Part shown: positions 27,101-36,251 of the stretch, piece after piece
How the letters are laid out: each line of letters opens with the position of its first letter
How positions within the stretch are numbered: position 1 is the first letter of the stretch
Assembly (NCBI RefSeq): GCF_900115245.1
Contig: NZ_FOVT01000004.1
Location: 124,001-188,000 of the forward strand
Length of the DNA: 64,000 nucleotides
Direction: 5' to 3'
Source of the DNA: Mesorhizobium sp. NFR06
Lineage (GTDB): Bacteria; Pseudomonadota; Alphaproteobacteria; Rhizobiales; Rhizobiaceae
Notes under the pieces: model-generated
Database searches by the model: none
Seen by the model: only the letters and a program-made list of their open reading frames with translations
Told to the model about the DNA's origin: nothing
Position numbers and translations under genes: made by a program

Positions 27101-28910
27101 CGCCGCCTTCGACCACCGCGACATCTTCATCGATCCCGACCCGGACATGGCGGCCTCGATGGCCGAGCGGGTGCGCATGTTCGCGCTGCCGCGCTCGTCC
27201 TGGCAGGACTATGACAAGTCGAAGCTGTCGGCAGGCGGCGTCATCGTCTCGCGCAACCAGAAATCGATCACGCTGCCGCAGGCGGCGGCAGTCGCGATCG
27301 GGCTCGCCAAGACGACGGCGACGCCGGTCGAGATCATGAACGCCATCCTCAAGGCGCCGGTCGACCTTCTGTGGTTCGGCGGCATCGGCACCTATGTCCG
27401 GGCTTCCGGCGAGAGCAACGCCGATGTCGGCGACCGTGCCAACGACGCCATCCGCGTCACCGCGCTCGATCTGCGCGCCAAGGTCATCGGCGAGGGCGCC
27501 AATCTCGGCGTCACGCAGCGGGCGCGCATCGAGTTCGGTATGAATGGCGGCCGCTGCAATTCGGACGCCATCGACAATTCGGGTGGCGTCAACTGCTCCG
27601 ACGTCGAGGTCAACATCAAGATCGCGCTGGCCTCGGCGATGCGCAAAGGCTCGCTGACCAGACCGGCGCGCAACAAGCTGCTCGCCGAGATGACCGACGA
27701 GGTGAGCGCGCTGGTGCTCTCCAACAACTACCAGCAGACGTTGGCGCTGTCGCTGGCGCGCAAGCGCGGACTGGCCGACATCGCGCATCAGGCGCGCTTC
27801 ATGGCCGCGCTGGAAGCGCGCGGCCTGCTCGACCGCGCGGTCGAGACGCTGCCTTCGCCGGCGGCGCTTGCCGAGCGCGAGGCGCGCGGCGAACCGCTGA
27901 CCAGGGCCGAGCTCGGCGTGCTGCTCGCCTATGCCAAGATCGTGCTGTTTTCCGACATCGTCGCCAGCGACGTGCCGGACGACGCGCATTTCGATCGCGA
28001 CCTGATGGGTTATTTCCCTGAACGGATGACGAAGAAATTCGCCGGCGAGATCCGCGACCACCGGCTGCGGCGCGAGATCATCACGCGCGTGCTTGCCAAC
28101 GATCTCGTCAACCGCGGCGGTCCGTCCTTCGTCAACCGGCTGCAGGAAGCCACGGGCCGCACGGCGGCCGATGTCATGCGCACCTTCGCCATGGTCCGCG
28201 ACGGTTTCGCCCTGCCGGCGCTCTATAAGGAGATCGACGCGCTCGACAACCAGATCGACGGCCAGATGCAGCTCGATCTCTATCAGGCGGTCAGCCGGCT
28301 CATCTTCGTGACCAGCGGCTGGTATCTGAAGAACGAAGCGGGCGCCGTGCCGCTCGGCCAGCGCATCGCCGAATTGCAGGAGGCCCGCAAGGCGCTCGAG
28401 CCCAAGCTGGCCTCGCTGCTGCCGGCCTTCTCGCGCGAGCGCATCGAGGAGCGGCGGCATGGCCTGTTCAAGGGCGGCGCGCCGGAAAAGCTGGCCGAGA
28501 AGCTCGCTCTGGCCGAGGTGGCCGAACTGATCCCGGATGTCGCGCTCACCGCGCGCACCGCCAATGCCGACATCGTCAGCGCGGCCAAGGCCTTCTTTGC
28601 GGTCAGCGATGCCTTCCGCATCCCGCGCGTCGAGGAAGCGGCGCGCTCGATCATGCCGCCTGATTATTACGACCAGCTGGCGCTGTCGCGCGCCACCGAC
28701 ACGATCGGCGTGGCGCGCCGCGGCATAGCGGTGGCGGCGCTAACCGGTCACGGCACGGCGGCGGATCCCGTCGCGGCCTGGCTGGAGGCCGGCGGCGAAC
28801 GCGTCGCGCGCATCCGCGAGCGGCTGCAGGCGCTGACCGAAGGCGGCGACATCACCGTGTCGCGGCTATCGGTGGCGTCCGGCCTGATGAGCGACCTGAC
28901 GGGGATGTGA
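24132..28910 (+). CDS. Large NAD-specific glutamate dehydrogenase
   Basis: A 1592-residue member of the ~180 kDa NAD-glutamate dehydrogenase family (L-180 type), which oxidatively deaminates glutamate to 2-oxoglutarate, mainly for catabolism. The N-terminal ~700 residues hold ACT-like regulatory segments (VTVVTVVNDNMPFLFDSIL, DDNFTFLGMREF). The catalytic core lies at about 790-1230, with GPVARGGLRWSDRAQDYRTE, AKGGFYPKK (catalytic Lys) and GIGTYVRASGE for nucleotide binding; EGANLGVTQRARIEFG is also conserved. A Lys/Ala-rich tail of ~20 residues opens the protein. ATG 24132 has GGGAGGG upstream. Length is as expected for the family. It appears monocistronic. Confidence 0.96.
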   Translation: MASVKSKPKKKAAAAAKAEEKPARLADYLLARAPAEDVAAYDVADLERAGELAGRAVAGHRKGESVVAVEADSGVSCNGRPVTVVTVVNDNMPFLFDSILGEITETSGEPTLVTHPIVTVRHGKSGVVEVLGDSGKEDDGRDRLSVVHVHIPRLTADQAKSLTERLRKTLSQVRAAVVDWKRMLARLDQAISEFRYSAVPLDKKSVAEAIAFLEWLRDDNFTFLGMREFKYVGGEESGSLERAEKPGLGILSDPDVLVLRRGTEAVTTTPEIRAFLHGPEPLIVTKANAKSSVHRRIYLDYIGIKTYTSKGALAGELRIVGLFTSTAYTRSVMKIPYLRSKAETVISKSGFDPHDHSGKALINILESYPRDELFQVPIPILRKHAMAILGLIERPRVRALVRVDQFDRFVSIIVFVPRDRYDSVVREKVGTYLKTVFEGRLSAYYPAFPEGGLARVHFIIGRSGGKTPKVEQSTVEATIRDIVRTWEDALSEAAEAAGSDPALKAIAARFPESYRDTFSAAVALADAGRIARISAENPIAIDYYRHGDQKLQQAALKIYHFGSPVALSRRVPVLENIGFRVISERTFEIGDDVSGKVFIHDMELENSYGKPIDLTDGGALFEDAFLSVWRGDVDNDGYNGLAQTAGLWSGEITILRAYGRYLQQAGIAQSQDFIAAALNRYPEIARGLHALFVARLGPTAEAEGVVAAKHLKAKIKDALEEVPNIDDDTIIRRYLNLIEASLRTNHFVADTKAKGQSLAIKLDSQAVEGLPAPRPWREIFVYGSEVEGVHLRFGPVARGGLRWSDRAQDYRTEVLGLVKAQQVKNAVIVPVGAKGGFYPKKLPMSAGRDAIFEAGTSAYKNFVSSLLSITDNIGVDGVIPPAGVVRRDQDDPYFVVAADKGTATFSDTANAISEKHNFWLDDAFASGGSAGYDHKKMGITAKGAWEAVKRHFREINRDIQTSPFTVVGVGDMSGDVFGNGMLLSPQTRLIAAFDHRDIFIDPDPDMAASMAERVRMFALPRSSWQDYDKSKLSAGGVIVSRNQKSITLPQAAAVAIGLAKTTATPVEIMNAILKAPVDLLWFGGIGTYVRASGESNADVGDRANDAIRVTALDLRAKVIGEGANLGVTQRARIEFGMNGGRCNSDAIDNSGGVNCSDVEVNIKIALASAMRKGSLTRPARNKLLAEMTDEVSALVLSNNYQQTLALSLARKRGLADIAHQARFMAALEARGLLDRAVETLPSPAALAEREARGEPLTRAELGVLLAYAKIVLFSDIVASDVPDDAHFDRDLMGYFPERMTKKFAGEIRDHRLRREIITRVLANDLVNRGGPSFVNRLQEATGRTAADVMRTFAMVRDGFALPALYKEIDALDNQIDGQMQLDLYQAVSRLIFVTSGWYLKNEAGAVPLGQRIAELQEARKALEPKLASLLPAFSRERIEERRHGLFKGGAPEKLAEKLALAEVAELIPDVALTARTANADIVSAAKAFFAVSDAFRIPRVEEAARSIMPPDYYDQLALSRATDTIGVARRGIAVAALTGHGTAADPVAAWLEAGGERVARIRERLQALTEGGDITVSRLSVASGLMSDLTGM

Positions 28911-28914
28911 GCTA

Positions 28915-29025
28915 ACCCTTCCCCCTGTGGGGAGGGTCGCCGCATAGCGGCGGGGCGGAGGTGAGGCACCGACCCCCACCCGGACCTGCGCTGCGACCTC
29001 GCCACAAGCGGGAAGTGGAGGCGGG
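28915..29025. repeat. Short GC-rich palindromic repeat after glutamate dehydrogenase
   Basis: CCTTCCCCCTGTGGGGAGG hairpin followed by GTCGCCGCATAGCGGCGGGG. It is part of the dispersed family described elsewhere and may end the dehydrogenase transcript. Confidence 0.55.
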
Positions 29026-29115
29026 CGCTCAGCCGCGCCACGCTTGTTCATTTGCATCGCTGCCTCAAAACATGCAGACATGGCGCCCGACGCGGGCGGG
29101 GCCGAAGGAATCAGC

Positions 29116-30495
29116 ATGGCGGCGGTAGAGACAATGCAGCGGGCATCGGGGCGCGGCATCTGGGGTTGGATGTTCTTCGACTGGGCGGCGCAGCCTTTCT
29201 TCACCGTCGTCACCACCTTCATCTTCGGGCCATATTTCGTCTCGCGCATGGCGAGCGATCCGACCGCGGGACAGGCCGCCTGGGGCTACGGCATCGCCGC
29301 GGCAGGCCTGGTCATCGCGGTGCTGTCGCCAGTGCTCGGCTCGATCGCCGACCAGACGGGGCCGCGCAAGCCCTGGATCGCCTTCTTCGCCACGATCAAG
29401 ATCGTCAGCCTCACGCTTTTGTGGTTCGCAGCGCCGGGCTCGAACCTGTTCCTGGTCGTGCTGTTGTTCTCGCTGGCCTCGGTGGCGGCCGAATTCTCCA
29501 CCGTGTTCAACGATTCCATGATGCCGCGGCTGGTGCCGAAGGAGGAGATCGGCAGGATCTCCAATGTCGCCTGGGGTCTCGGCTATCTCGGCGGCATGGT
29601 GGCGCTGATCTTCGTCGTGCTGTTCCTGGCCGGCAATCTGGAAACCGGCAAGACGATCATCGGTCTCGATCCATTGTTCCGGCTCGACCCGAAACTCGGC
29701 GAAGACGCGCGCTTCACCGGGCCGATGTCCGCCGGCTGGTATTTCCTGTTCATCCTGCCGATGTTCTTCTTCACGCCAGACGCCATCAAGGGCATCCCGA
29801 TCGGGCCTGCGGTGCGCGAAGGCCTGTCCGAACTGAAATCGACCCTTGTGGAGGTGCGCCGGCGCGGCGGCATCCTGCGCTTCCTGCTCGCCCGCATGAT
29901 CTATCAGGACGGCGTCAACGCGCTGCTTGCGCTCGGCGGCACGTTCGCGGCCGGCATGTTCCAGTGGTCGATTACCGAGATCGGCATGTTCGGCATCATC
30001 CTCAACGTCGTCGCCATCTTCGGCTGCTGGATCGCCGCACGGCTCGATACCGCGCTCGGTTCGAAGGCCGTGGTGATGATCGCGCTGGTGATGCTTTCAA
30101 TCGCCACGATCGGCGTCATCTCGACCGGCCCAGGTTTCACGCTGCTCGGCCTGATCCCGCTTTCGACCACCGATTCCGGGGGCTTGTTCGGCACTGCGGC
30201 CGAAAAAGCCTACATCCTCTACGGTCTGCTGATCGGACTTGCCTTCGGTCCGGTGCAGGCGTCGTCGCGATCCTACATGGCGCGCAGCGTGACCGCCGCC
30301 GAATCCGGCCGCTATTTCGGCATCTACGCGCTGGCGGGGCGCGCAACCAGCTTCCTGGCGCCGTTCCTGGTCGCAAGCATCACCACCATCAGCGGCTCGG
30401 CGCGACTCGGTATGGCGGTGATCATCCTGTTCCTGGCGCTTGGGATGGCGATCCTGGTGGGAACGCCCTACCCGGCGGACAAGCCGAAGGGGTAG
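29116..30495 (+). CDS. UMF1/Atg22-like MFS transporter
   Basis: A 459-residue membrane protein with about 12 helices. WGWMFFDWAAQPFFTVVTTF near the N-terminus is the hallmark of the UMF1 branch (FDWA-QP). GSIADQTGPRKPWIAFFATI is motif A-like, and VPKEEIGRISNVAWGLGYLG is also typical. Start ATG 29116 has AAGGA upstream; the frame opens earlier at 29044 inside the repeat-like leader. In fungi the family effluxes vacuolar amino acids; bacterial substrates are unknown. It is convergent with purH. Confidence 0.88.
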   Translation: MAAVETMQRASGRGIWGWMFFDWAAQPFFTVVTTFIFGPYFVSRMASDPTAGQAAWGYGIAAAGLVIAVLSPVLGSIADQTGPRKPWIAFFATIKIVSLTLLWFAAPGSNLFLVVLLFSLASVAAEFSTVFNDSMMPRLVPKEEIGRISNVAWGLGYLGGMVALIFVVLFLAGNLETGKTIIGLDPLFRLDPKLGEDARFTGPMSAGWYFLFILPMFFFTPDAIKGIPIGPAVREGLSELKSTLVEVRRRGGILRFLLARMIYQDGVNALLALGGTFAAGMFQWSITEIGMFGIILNVVAIFGCWIAARLDTALGSKAVVMIALVMLSIATIGVISTGPGFTLLGLIPLSTTDSGGLFGTAAEKAYILYGLLIGLAFGPVQASSRSYMARSVTAAESGRYFGIYALAGRATSFLAPFLVASITTISGSARLGMAVIILFLALGMAILVGTPYPADKPKG

Positions 30496-30506
30496 CGCGA
30501 CATTCG

Positions 30507-30527
30507 CTTCTCCCACAAGGGGAGAAG
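30507..30527. terminator. Hairpin between the UMF1 gene and purH
   Basis: CTTCTCCC and GGGAGAAG pair around ACAAG. It lies in the 44-bp gap between convergent genes and is a small member of the GGGGAG repeat family. It probably works as a bidirectional terminator, although no long T-run follows. Confidence 0.5.
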
Positions 30528-30539
30528 GAAAAGAGGCGC

Positions 30540-32156
30540 TCAATGCCGGAAGTGCCGCACGCCGGTGAACACCATGGCGATGCCATGCTCGTCGGCGGCG
30601 GCGATAACGTCGTCATCGCGCATCGAGCCGCCGGGCTGGATGACGGCCGTGGCGCCGGCCTCGATCGCCGACAGCAGGCCGTCGGCGAAAGGGAAGAAGG
30701 CGTCTGAGGCAACCACCGAGCCCTCGGTCAGGGGTTCGGCCAATCCAGCGGCTTCCGCGGCATCCAGCGCCTTGCGGGCGGCGATGCGCGAGGAATCGAC
30801 GCGGCTCATCTGGCCGGCGCCGATGCCGACCGTCGCGCCGTCCTTCGCATAGACGATTGCGTTCGACTTGACGTGCTTGGCGACGCGGAAGGCGAATTTG
30901 AGGTCGGCCATCTCGGACGGCGTCGGCGCGCGCTTCGTCACCACCTTCAATTCGAGGTCGTCGACGACCGCATTGTCGCGGCTTTGCACCAGCATCCCGC
31001 CGGCGACGGATTTCACCATTGTGCCGCCGGCGCGCGGGTCGGGCAGGCCGCCGGTGACCAGCAGACGCAGGTTCTTCTTGGCAGCGACGATCGCGGCGGC
31101 CTCGTCGGTGGTGTCGGGCGCGATGATGACCTCGGTGAAGGTCTTCACGATTTCTTCCGCCGCCTCGGCGTCGAGAATGCGGTTCATGGCGACGATGCCG
31201 CCGAAGGCCGAGACAGGATCGCAGGCGAGCGCCCTGGCATAGGCCGCCTTCAGCGAGGAGCCTTCGGCGACGCCGCAGGGATTGGCGTGCTTGATGATGG
31301 CGATCGCCGCCGAGCGGGCGGGATCGAACTCGCCGACCAGCTCGAAGGCGGCGTCGGTGTCGTTGATGTTGTTGTAGGAAAGCTGCTTGCCCTGCAGCTG
31401 CCTGGCGGTCGCAACACCCGGCCGCCTGTCGCCCGACAGGTAGAAGCCGGCGCCCTGATGCGGGTTCTCGCCATAGCGCATCACCTGATCGAGGCGGCCG
31501 CCGAAAGCGCGCCAAGTCGGATGCTCGATCTCCAGCGCTTCGGCGAACCAGCCGGAAATCGCCGCGTCATAGGTGGCGGTGCGGGCAAAGGCCTTGGCTG
31601 CCAGCTTCTTGCGGAAGTCGAGCGACAGCGAGCCGAGGTTCATCTCCAGGGCGTTGACGACGGAAGCGTAGTCGGCCGGATCGGTGACGATGGCGACGTA
31701 GGCGTGGTTCTTGGCCGAGGCGCGAATCATCGCCGGCCCGCCGATGTCGATATTCTCGACGATCGAGGCATAGCCGGCGCCGGAGCGGCGGACATCCTCG
31801 AACGGGTAGAGGTTGGAGACGACGAGGTCGATCGGCTCGATGTGATGGTCGCGCATGGCCTTGGCGTGGTCGGCATCGTCGCGGATGCCGAGCAGCGCGC
31901 CATGCACCGAAGGATGCAAGGTCTTCACTCGGCCGTCCATGATCTCGGGAAAGCCGGTGAGTTCGGAGACATCGCGCACCGCAAGGCCGGCCTCGGCGAT
32001 GGCCTTTGCCGTGCCGCCCGTCGAAACCAGCTCGACGCCGGCGGCGGCGAGCGCCTTGGCGAAATCGACCAAGCCGGTCTTGTCGAAGACGGAAAGCAGA
32101 GCCCGGCGCACCGGAACGAGGTCGGGCGCGGGAATGTTCTTGGTTGGCACGGCCAT
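30540..32156 (-). CDS. purH: Bifunctional AICAR formyltransferase/IMP cyclohydrolase
   Basis: A 538-residue enzyme for the last two steps of de novo purine synthesis (AICAR to FAICAR to IMP). The N-terminal cyclohydrolase (MGS-like) domain, ~1-150, shows [30 protein letters not shown] and [17 protein letters not shown]. The transformylase part has [46 protein letters not shown] and the late catalytic [18 protein letters not shown]. The length is normal. ATG 32156 has GAAAGG 10 nt before it. The heparinase-like gene is just upstream on the same strand. Confidence 0.98.
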   Translation of the reverse strand: MAVPTKNIPAPDLVPVRRALLSVFDKTGLVDFAKALAAAGVELVSTGGTAKAIAEAGLAVRDVSELTGFPEIMDGRVKTLHPSVHGALLGIRDDADHAKAMRDHHIEPIDLVVSNLYPFEDVRRSGAGYASIVENIDIGGPAMIRASAKNHAYVAIVTDPADYASVVNALEMNLGSLSLDFRKKLAAKAFARTATYDAAISGWFAEALEIEHPTWRAFGGRLDQVMRYGENPHQGAGFYLSGDRRPGVATARQLQGKQLSYNNINDTDAAFELVGEFDPARSAAIAIIKHANPCGVAEGSSLKAAYARALACDPVSAFGGIVAMNRILDAEAAEEIVKTFTEVIIAPDTTDEAAAIVAAKKNLRLLVTGGLPDPRAGGTMVKSVAGGMLVQSRDNAVVDDLELKVVTKRAPTPSEMADLKFAFRVAKHVKSNAIVYAKDGATVGIGAGQMSRVDSSRIAARKALDAAEAAGLAEPLTEGSVVASDAFFPFADGLLSAIEAGATAVIQPGGSMRDDDVIAAADEHGIAMVFTGVRHFRH

Positions 32157-32252
32157 GGGCGGGCGGCCTTTCAAAGCTGTTGGAAGGGACCTTGGCCGGC
32201 CCTAGCATATGAGCCCCGGAAATCAAGCGCGGAGCTGGTATGCCGGATAGGT

Positions 32253-33977
32253 TCAGTTGTTTTCGGGATAGCCGGCGATATCGGTACGCGTCAGCTGCCA
32301 GTGCACCTCGGCAACTTCCGAGGCCTTGAAGGCGAGAACGATCTGCCGGCTGCGTCGCGGGCCGCCAAGTCCGGCGAAATAGATCGATTCCTCGACCTCA
32401 GGCACCACTTCGGCGCAGGTGAAAACCCAGGTGTCGCCTTGCGCGGCCGCCAGCGTCAGGCGGTCGTGATCGTCCTGCAGCAGGCTGATGTCGGGGTGGA
32501 CGTGGAAGCGCACCGTGACGAAGTCACGGCCATTGTTGCGGAACGCCGCATTGCCCGGGCGCAGGAAACGGTCGCGGCCGGCGAGCACGTTGCCGTTGGT
32601 GGTCAGCTTCAGCTCACGCTCATGCAGGAAGCCGAATTGCGGGACATAGCCGTCGTGGCGGGCGACGAAGCCGTGCACGCCCTTCTGATCGAGGCGCTTG
32701 CAAGGCACATGCTGCGGGCCGCCGATCAGCGGCGAGCCCAGCAGGTCGCTGACGCGCAGCGAGTGGCTGAAGCGCGCCGACGACGTATCGTTGACGGTGG
32801 CGGTCGAATGCGCGGCGGTGGCGCGCGCCAATGGCCGGAACTCCGGGGCGCCGTAAGTGTCGATGCCGGCATTGACGATGAAGTGCTGACGCCCGGAGGA
32901 GAGCTCGAAGGCGAGGCAGCTGGCATGCGCGGCGTTGGAGACGTCGACCGGCGGCGGCAGGCCCGTATCGGCGATCACCGTCACGCCGCCCATCGACAGG
33001 CGCTCATAGCCGGAATGCGGCGCGTGCAGCAGCGGCGCGCCCGCAGTGTCGTCGTGGCGCATGATGGTGGCGATGCGGTCATGGATGGTGGCGCCCATGC
33101 CGTTGAAGCGGGCAAGGCTGCCGTCCTGGTGGCGGAAGAAGCGCAGCGCCGGCAACATACGATCGATGGCGCCGATCAATGCCGGCGGCGGCGCCTCGGC
33201 CTGGTTGGCATAGGTCTGGCGCAGCGGCAGAAGGTCGGCCAGCAGTTCCAGCACCGCCATCGGGTTGCGCGATATGTGGCCGCCGTCGGGCAGGATCTGG
33301 TGCTCCAGCTCTTCGGCCAGGTTGCGCGTCGCGGCGCGCAGCGCCGAGGCCGGCGCCGGCAAGGACAGCGCGGCGAAGGCGAGCGCGACGCGGGCGCGCA
33401 GCCTGGCCTCGCCATCCGGCATCTCACGCGCCATCGAGCGGAGATAGCGGATTTGCACCGCCAGCGATTTGAGGAAGGCGCGATAGAAGGGGAATTCGGC
33501 GCCTTGCAGCACCACCGAGGAATGTTGCAGCCAGGCGATCACCCGCTTGGCCGTCGTGCCCGGATCCCAGGCGACGCCGGAGATCTGGTTGCCGTGCATG
33601 GCGATCCAGTCGGTCACCAGCGCTCTCGCATTGGCGGCGGCGAGTTCGGTGCCGGTGGCGCGCATGTGGCGCAGCCAGCGGAAGCCATGCAGCGACTTCT
33701 GCCAGCCGCGATTGGGCACGTCGAGCTGAAACGGCGACTTGCCGCCGGTCTCGACCAGATGGCCGGAGAGAGGATAGCGGCCGTAATAGATCTCCAGCGC
33801 GATCTGCGGATCGGCGAGCCGCAAATCCGGTGGGGCGATCAGGACGCGTTCGGGCGTGCGGCCGGAATAGCGCCAGCGATAAACCGGGCCGGCGCGCAGG
33901 CGCCGGCGCGTCTTGCGCCAAAACTCCTTCGCGACGAGCGTCCATAGACGCGTCGTGCTGCCGGCAACAAGTGCCAA
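32253..33977 (-). CDS. Heparinase II/III-family protein
   Basis: A 574-residue protein with the two-part polysaccharide-lyase layout. An alpha/alpha toroid covers the first ~320 residues (LEIYYGRYPLSGHLVETGG, WLRHMRATGTELAAANARAL, LPDGGHISRNPMAVLELLAD). A beta-sandwich Hepar_II_III domain follows (SSGRQHFIVNAGIDTYGAPE, AHSTATVNDTSSARF, ARHDGYVPQFGFLHERELKL). There is no clear signal peptide, so it may act in the cytosol or at the membrane on an acidic glycan. In related genomes this gene sits between rsmB and purH; here an AraC/dioxygenase pair separates it from rsmB. The substrate is unknown. Confidence 0.88.
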   Translation of the reverse strand: MALVAGSTTRLWTLVAKEFWRKTRRRLRAGPVYRWRYSGRTPERVLIAPPDLRLADPQIALEIYYGRYPLSGHLVETGGKSPFQLDVPNRGWQKSLHGFRWLRHMRATGTELAAANARALVTDWIAMHGNQISGVAWDPGTTAKRVIAWLQHSSVVLQGAEFPFYRAFLKSLAVQIRYLRSMAREMPDGEARLRARVALAFAALSLPAPASALRAATRNLAEELEHQILPDGGHISRNPMAVLELLADLLPLRQTYANQAEAPPPALIGAIDRMLPALRFFRHQDGSLARFNGMGATIHDRIATIMRHDDTAGAPLLHAPHSGYERLSMGGVTVIADTGLPPPVDVSNAAHASCLAFELSSGRQHFIVNAGIDTYGAPEFRPLARATAAHSTATVNDTSSARFSHSLRVSDLLGSPLIGGPQHVPCKRLDQKGVHGFVARHDGYVPQFGFLHERELKLTTNGNVLAGRDRFLRPGNAAFRNNGRDFVTVRFHVHPDISLLQDDHDRLTLAAAQGDTWVFTCAEVVPEVEESIYFAGLGGPRRSRQIVLAFKASEVAEVHWQLTRTDIAGYPENN

Positions 33978-34137
33978 AACCCCTCCTGGTCCGTCCGCTA
34001 CCCGAGCACAAGCTTATGCGATTCAAGAACTTATGCGAAGGCGGATTTCGCAGAAGTGAAAGAGTTCACGCCGCCGCAGCGGGGTCGTCCCTAAAAATTC
34101 ATGGCTTTCCGGGGCATGCCGCCGGTAGTGCCGCGGC

Positions 34138-35004
34138 TCATGTCCTCCTGTGGCGGCGGCGGAACTCGCTCGGCGTACAATCTTCCCGGCTCCGAAAAAG
34201 CCGGGAAAAGTAGAAGGCATCGCGAAAGCCTACCGCCTCCGCCACCGCATCGACGGGCGAATCGGTCGCGGCCAGCAGTTGCTTGGCGTGGTCGAGCCGG
34301 ATGCGCAACTGGAATGACTTTGGCGATTGGCCGGTGTGCAGCGCGAACCTGCGCCGCAACGTCGCCGGCGACATGCCAAACCTGGCGGCAAACGCGCTGA
34401 AATCGATCGGCTCGGCGGCGCGGTCGCGCAAGTCGTCGATGGCGTTGCGGAAGTCGGGATGGAAGTCGCCGCTGCTTCGGCCCGCTGCCTGGCGGGCGGC
34501 CTGCACGACCAGCCGATACAGGGTGGCGGCGGCCTCCGCCTGGCTGAGCGGCGTGTCGGGGGAAAGCTCGGCGTGGAGCCGGTCGAACAGAAGGCGCATG
34601 CCGCCGAGGTCGGACAAGGGAACGACCGGGGCCGGCTCGACGATGAGCCGCATGCGCGTGAAGTCTCGCGTCAGGGCGCCGGCGAAAAGCGCCCAGCGTT
34701 CGCTCCAGCCCGGACCGTCGGGTCCATAGGAATGGATCGTGTCCGGGAACAGCCAGAAAAGGCTAGGCGCGACGATCGCCTGCCTGCCGGCAGCCCTGGT
34801 TTCCAGCCAGCCATGGCCTTCTTCAACCAGGACAACGGCAAAATCCGGCAGCTTTCGCCTGATGATGGCCCGGCTGACACGATGCCGGCCTATTCCTCTT
34901 ACCGACAGCCCGCCCATGGCGGCCGGCGGCGATCGATACAGCGCATAGGAAGATTCCGGCATGAGCGAAAAGTCCAGGTTGGAATTTCTGTCCATGGGAG
35001 GCAC
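34138..35004 (-). CDS. AraC-family transcriptional regulator
   Basis: A 288-residue regulator. The N-terminal cupin-like sensor domain spans ~1-170 (VVLVEEGHGWLETRAAGRQ, SLFWLFPDTIHSYGPDGPGW). Two helix-turn-helix motifs are at the C-terminus: DFSAFAARFGMSPATLRRRF and AVDAVAEAVGF-like spacing ending DAFYFSRLFRSREDCTPSEF. The start is unsure: GTG 35004, ATG 34995 and ATG 34962 are possible. It is divergent from a phytanoyl-CoA dioxygenase-like gene with starts less than 100 bp apart, so it probably regulates it, sensing a sugar or other small ligand. Confidence 0.88.
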   Translation of the reverse strand: MPPMDRNSNLDFSLMPESSYALYRSPPAAMGGLSVRGIGRHRVSRAIIRRKLPDFAVVLVEEGHGWLETRAAGRQAIVAPSLFWLFPDTIHSYGPDGPGWSERWALFAGALTRDFTRMRLIVEPAPVVPLSDLGGMRLLFDRLHAELSPDTPLSQAEAAATLYRLVVQAARQAAGRSSGDFHPDFRNAIDDLRDRAAEPIDFSAFAARFGMSPATLRRRFALHTGQSPKSFQLRIRLDHAKQLLAATDSPVDAVAEAVGFRDAFYFSRLFRSREDCTPSEFRRRHRRT

Positions 35005-35046
35005 GGCGAGACTAAGTCATTGTCCGCGGCAATTGAAGAATGCCGG

Positions 35047-35991
35047 ATGATTGAAATGTCGATATCTTCCTTCGGGAAAGCTTCGATGGATGATGTTTCC
35101 TCGGTTGCCTTGACGGCCAACGGCAAGGCGCTGTCCGCGGCACCGGACAGGCTGGGATATCTCTCGCCAACCGACCCCTCGGCCGGCGTCGAGACCATTC
35201 GCCGTCTCTATGCAACGCAAGGCTATGTCTGGCTGAAGGGTCTTTTGCCGCGCCGCGACGTGATCGATTTTCGCGGCTTCGCGCTTTCGCATCTTGCCGA
35301 AAGCGGGTTGCTGAAGCAGGGGACCGATCCTGCGCTCGGCGTTGCGTCATCCGGCGCGTTCGATCGCCAGCTCGCCGATCGCCGGCTGATGTCTTTGGTC
35401 CGCTCGAGCGCCTATGAAGGCTTTTGCGCACAGCCCCGTCTGTCCAGGCTGATGGACGCGTTTGTGGGTGGCCTGTCCTATCTGCACAAGCGAAAGATCA
35501 TGCGCTTCACCATGCCCGGAACGGCGACCGCCACGCCGGCGCATTACGACCTCGTCTATCTGCGCGGCGGCACGAGCCGCGTGGTGACGGCATGGATCCC
35601 GATCGGCGATACCTCCCTCGACATGGGCGGGCTTATCTACCTGGAGGGATCGCACGCCGTCGGGGCCGAGATGGAGGCCCGGTTCAGCGAGGATAATGCG
35701 GGTCTCAGCCCGCAAGAGCGCATCAGCGCCTACAACCGCAACATGAGCGAAGGCGGCTGGGTGTCGAAGGACCTGCCCGCGATGGCCGAGCGGTTCGACA
35801 GGCGCTGGCTGGTGGCGGACTACGAGGCTGGCGACGTCGTACTGCACTCGCCCTTCATGATCCATGCTTCCACGACCAACCGGAGCGTCGATGGTCTCAT
35901 CAGGCTGTCGACGGACATCCGCTACCAAAATGTCGATGACGAAATCGACGCCCGCTGGGCGAACCACTGGAGCCTCGACGACATGCTTTAG
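35047..35991 (+). CDS. Phytanoyl-CoA dioxygenase (PhyH)-family protein
   Basis: A ~314-residue Fe(II)/2-oxoglutarate-dependent oxygenase. The iron triad is visible as HYD (His and Asp in TPAHYDLVYLRGG, ~residue 174) and a distal His in VVLHSPFMIHAS; an Arg a few residues on (SVDGLIRLSTDIRY) would bind 2-oxoglutarate. The double-stranded beta-helix length is normal. ATG 35047 is the first candidate; ATG 35086 has the better ribosome site (GGGAAAG) and would shorten it by 13 residues. Substrates of bacterial PhyH proteins vary widely (hydroxylated lipids, ectoine, secondary metabolites), so none is assigned. It is paired with the divergent AraC gene. Confidence 0.85.
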   Translation: MIEMSISSFGKASMDDVSSVALTANGKALSAAPDRLGYLSPTDPSAGVETIRRLYATQGYVWLKGLLPRRDVIDFRGFALSHLAESGLLKQGTDPALGVASSGAFDRQLADRRLMSLVRSSAYEGFCAQPRLSRLMDAFVGGLSYLHKRKIMRFTMPGTATATPAHYDLVYLRGGTSRVVTAWIPIGDTSLDMGGLIYLEGSHAVGAEMEARFSEDNAGLSPQERISAYNRNMSEGGWVSKDLPAMAERFDRRWLVADYEAGDVVLHSPFMIHASTTNRSVDGLIRLSTDIRYQNVDDEIDARWANHWSLDDML

Positions 35992-36068
35992 GCATGTCGA
36001 TATTCAGGTGAGGCCGATCTGCAAATGGCGGCTTCCGGCGTGGGGCGCGGCATAGAAGCCCCTGACGT

Positions 36069-36246
36069 CGTCATCCTTGGGCGCAGCGACGCGAAGCGGA
36101 GCGCAGACCCAAGGATCCATTCCGTGACCTTCGCCGAAGGGCGCAGCGGAGCAGAATTCCACGGCGTCGCAACGCTTTGAAGTCACGGAATGGATTCTAT
36201 GGTCTGCGCCGCGTCGCTTCGCTCCTTGCTCCGCCATAGAATGACG
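36069..36246. repeat. 178-bp palindromic dispersed repeat, relative of 13755-13936
   Basis: It begins CGTCATCCTTGGGCGCAGCG and ends in the inverse-type tail CTCCGCCATAGAATGACG. The inner part (GGATCCATTCCGTGACCTTC / GAAGTCACGGAATGGATTC) pairs with itself. It shares most of its plan and several exact stretches with 13755-13936, in the opposite internal order. It fills the gap between the convergent dioxygenase and rsmB genes. Confidence 0.8.
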
Positions 36247-36251
36247 AGATC

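Noticed and set aside
30873-33947. 1024-codon plus-strand frame across purH and the heparinase-like gene
   Set aside because: It runs antisense to two convincing genes and through the gap between them with no domain; a GC-driven open frame.
34327-35046. Long N-terminal extension of the PhyH-type gene (frame open from 34327)
   Set aside because: It would run antisense through the AraC gene, has no family-like sequence, and internal starts at 35047 or 35086 give a normal-length enzyme.
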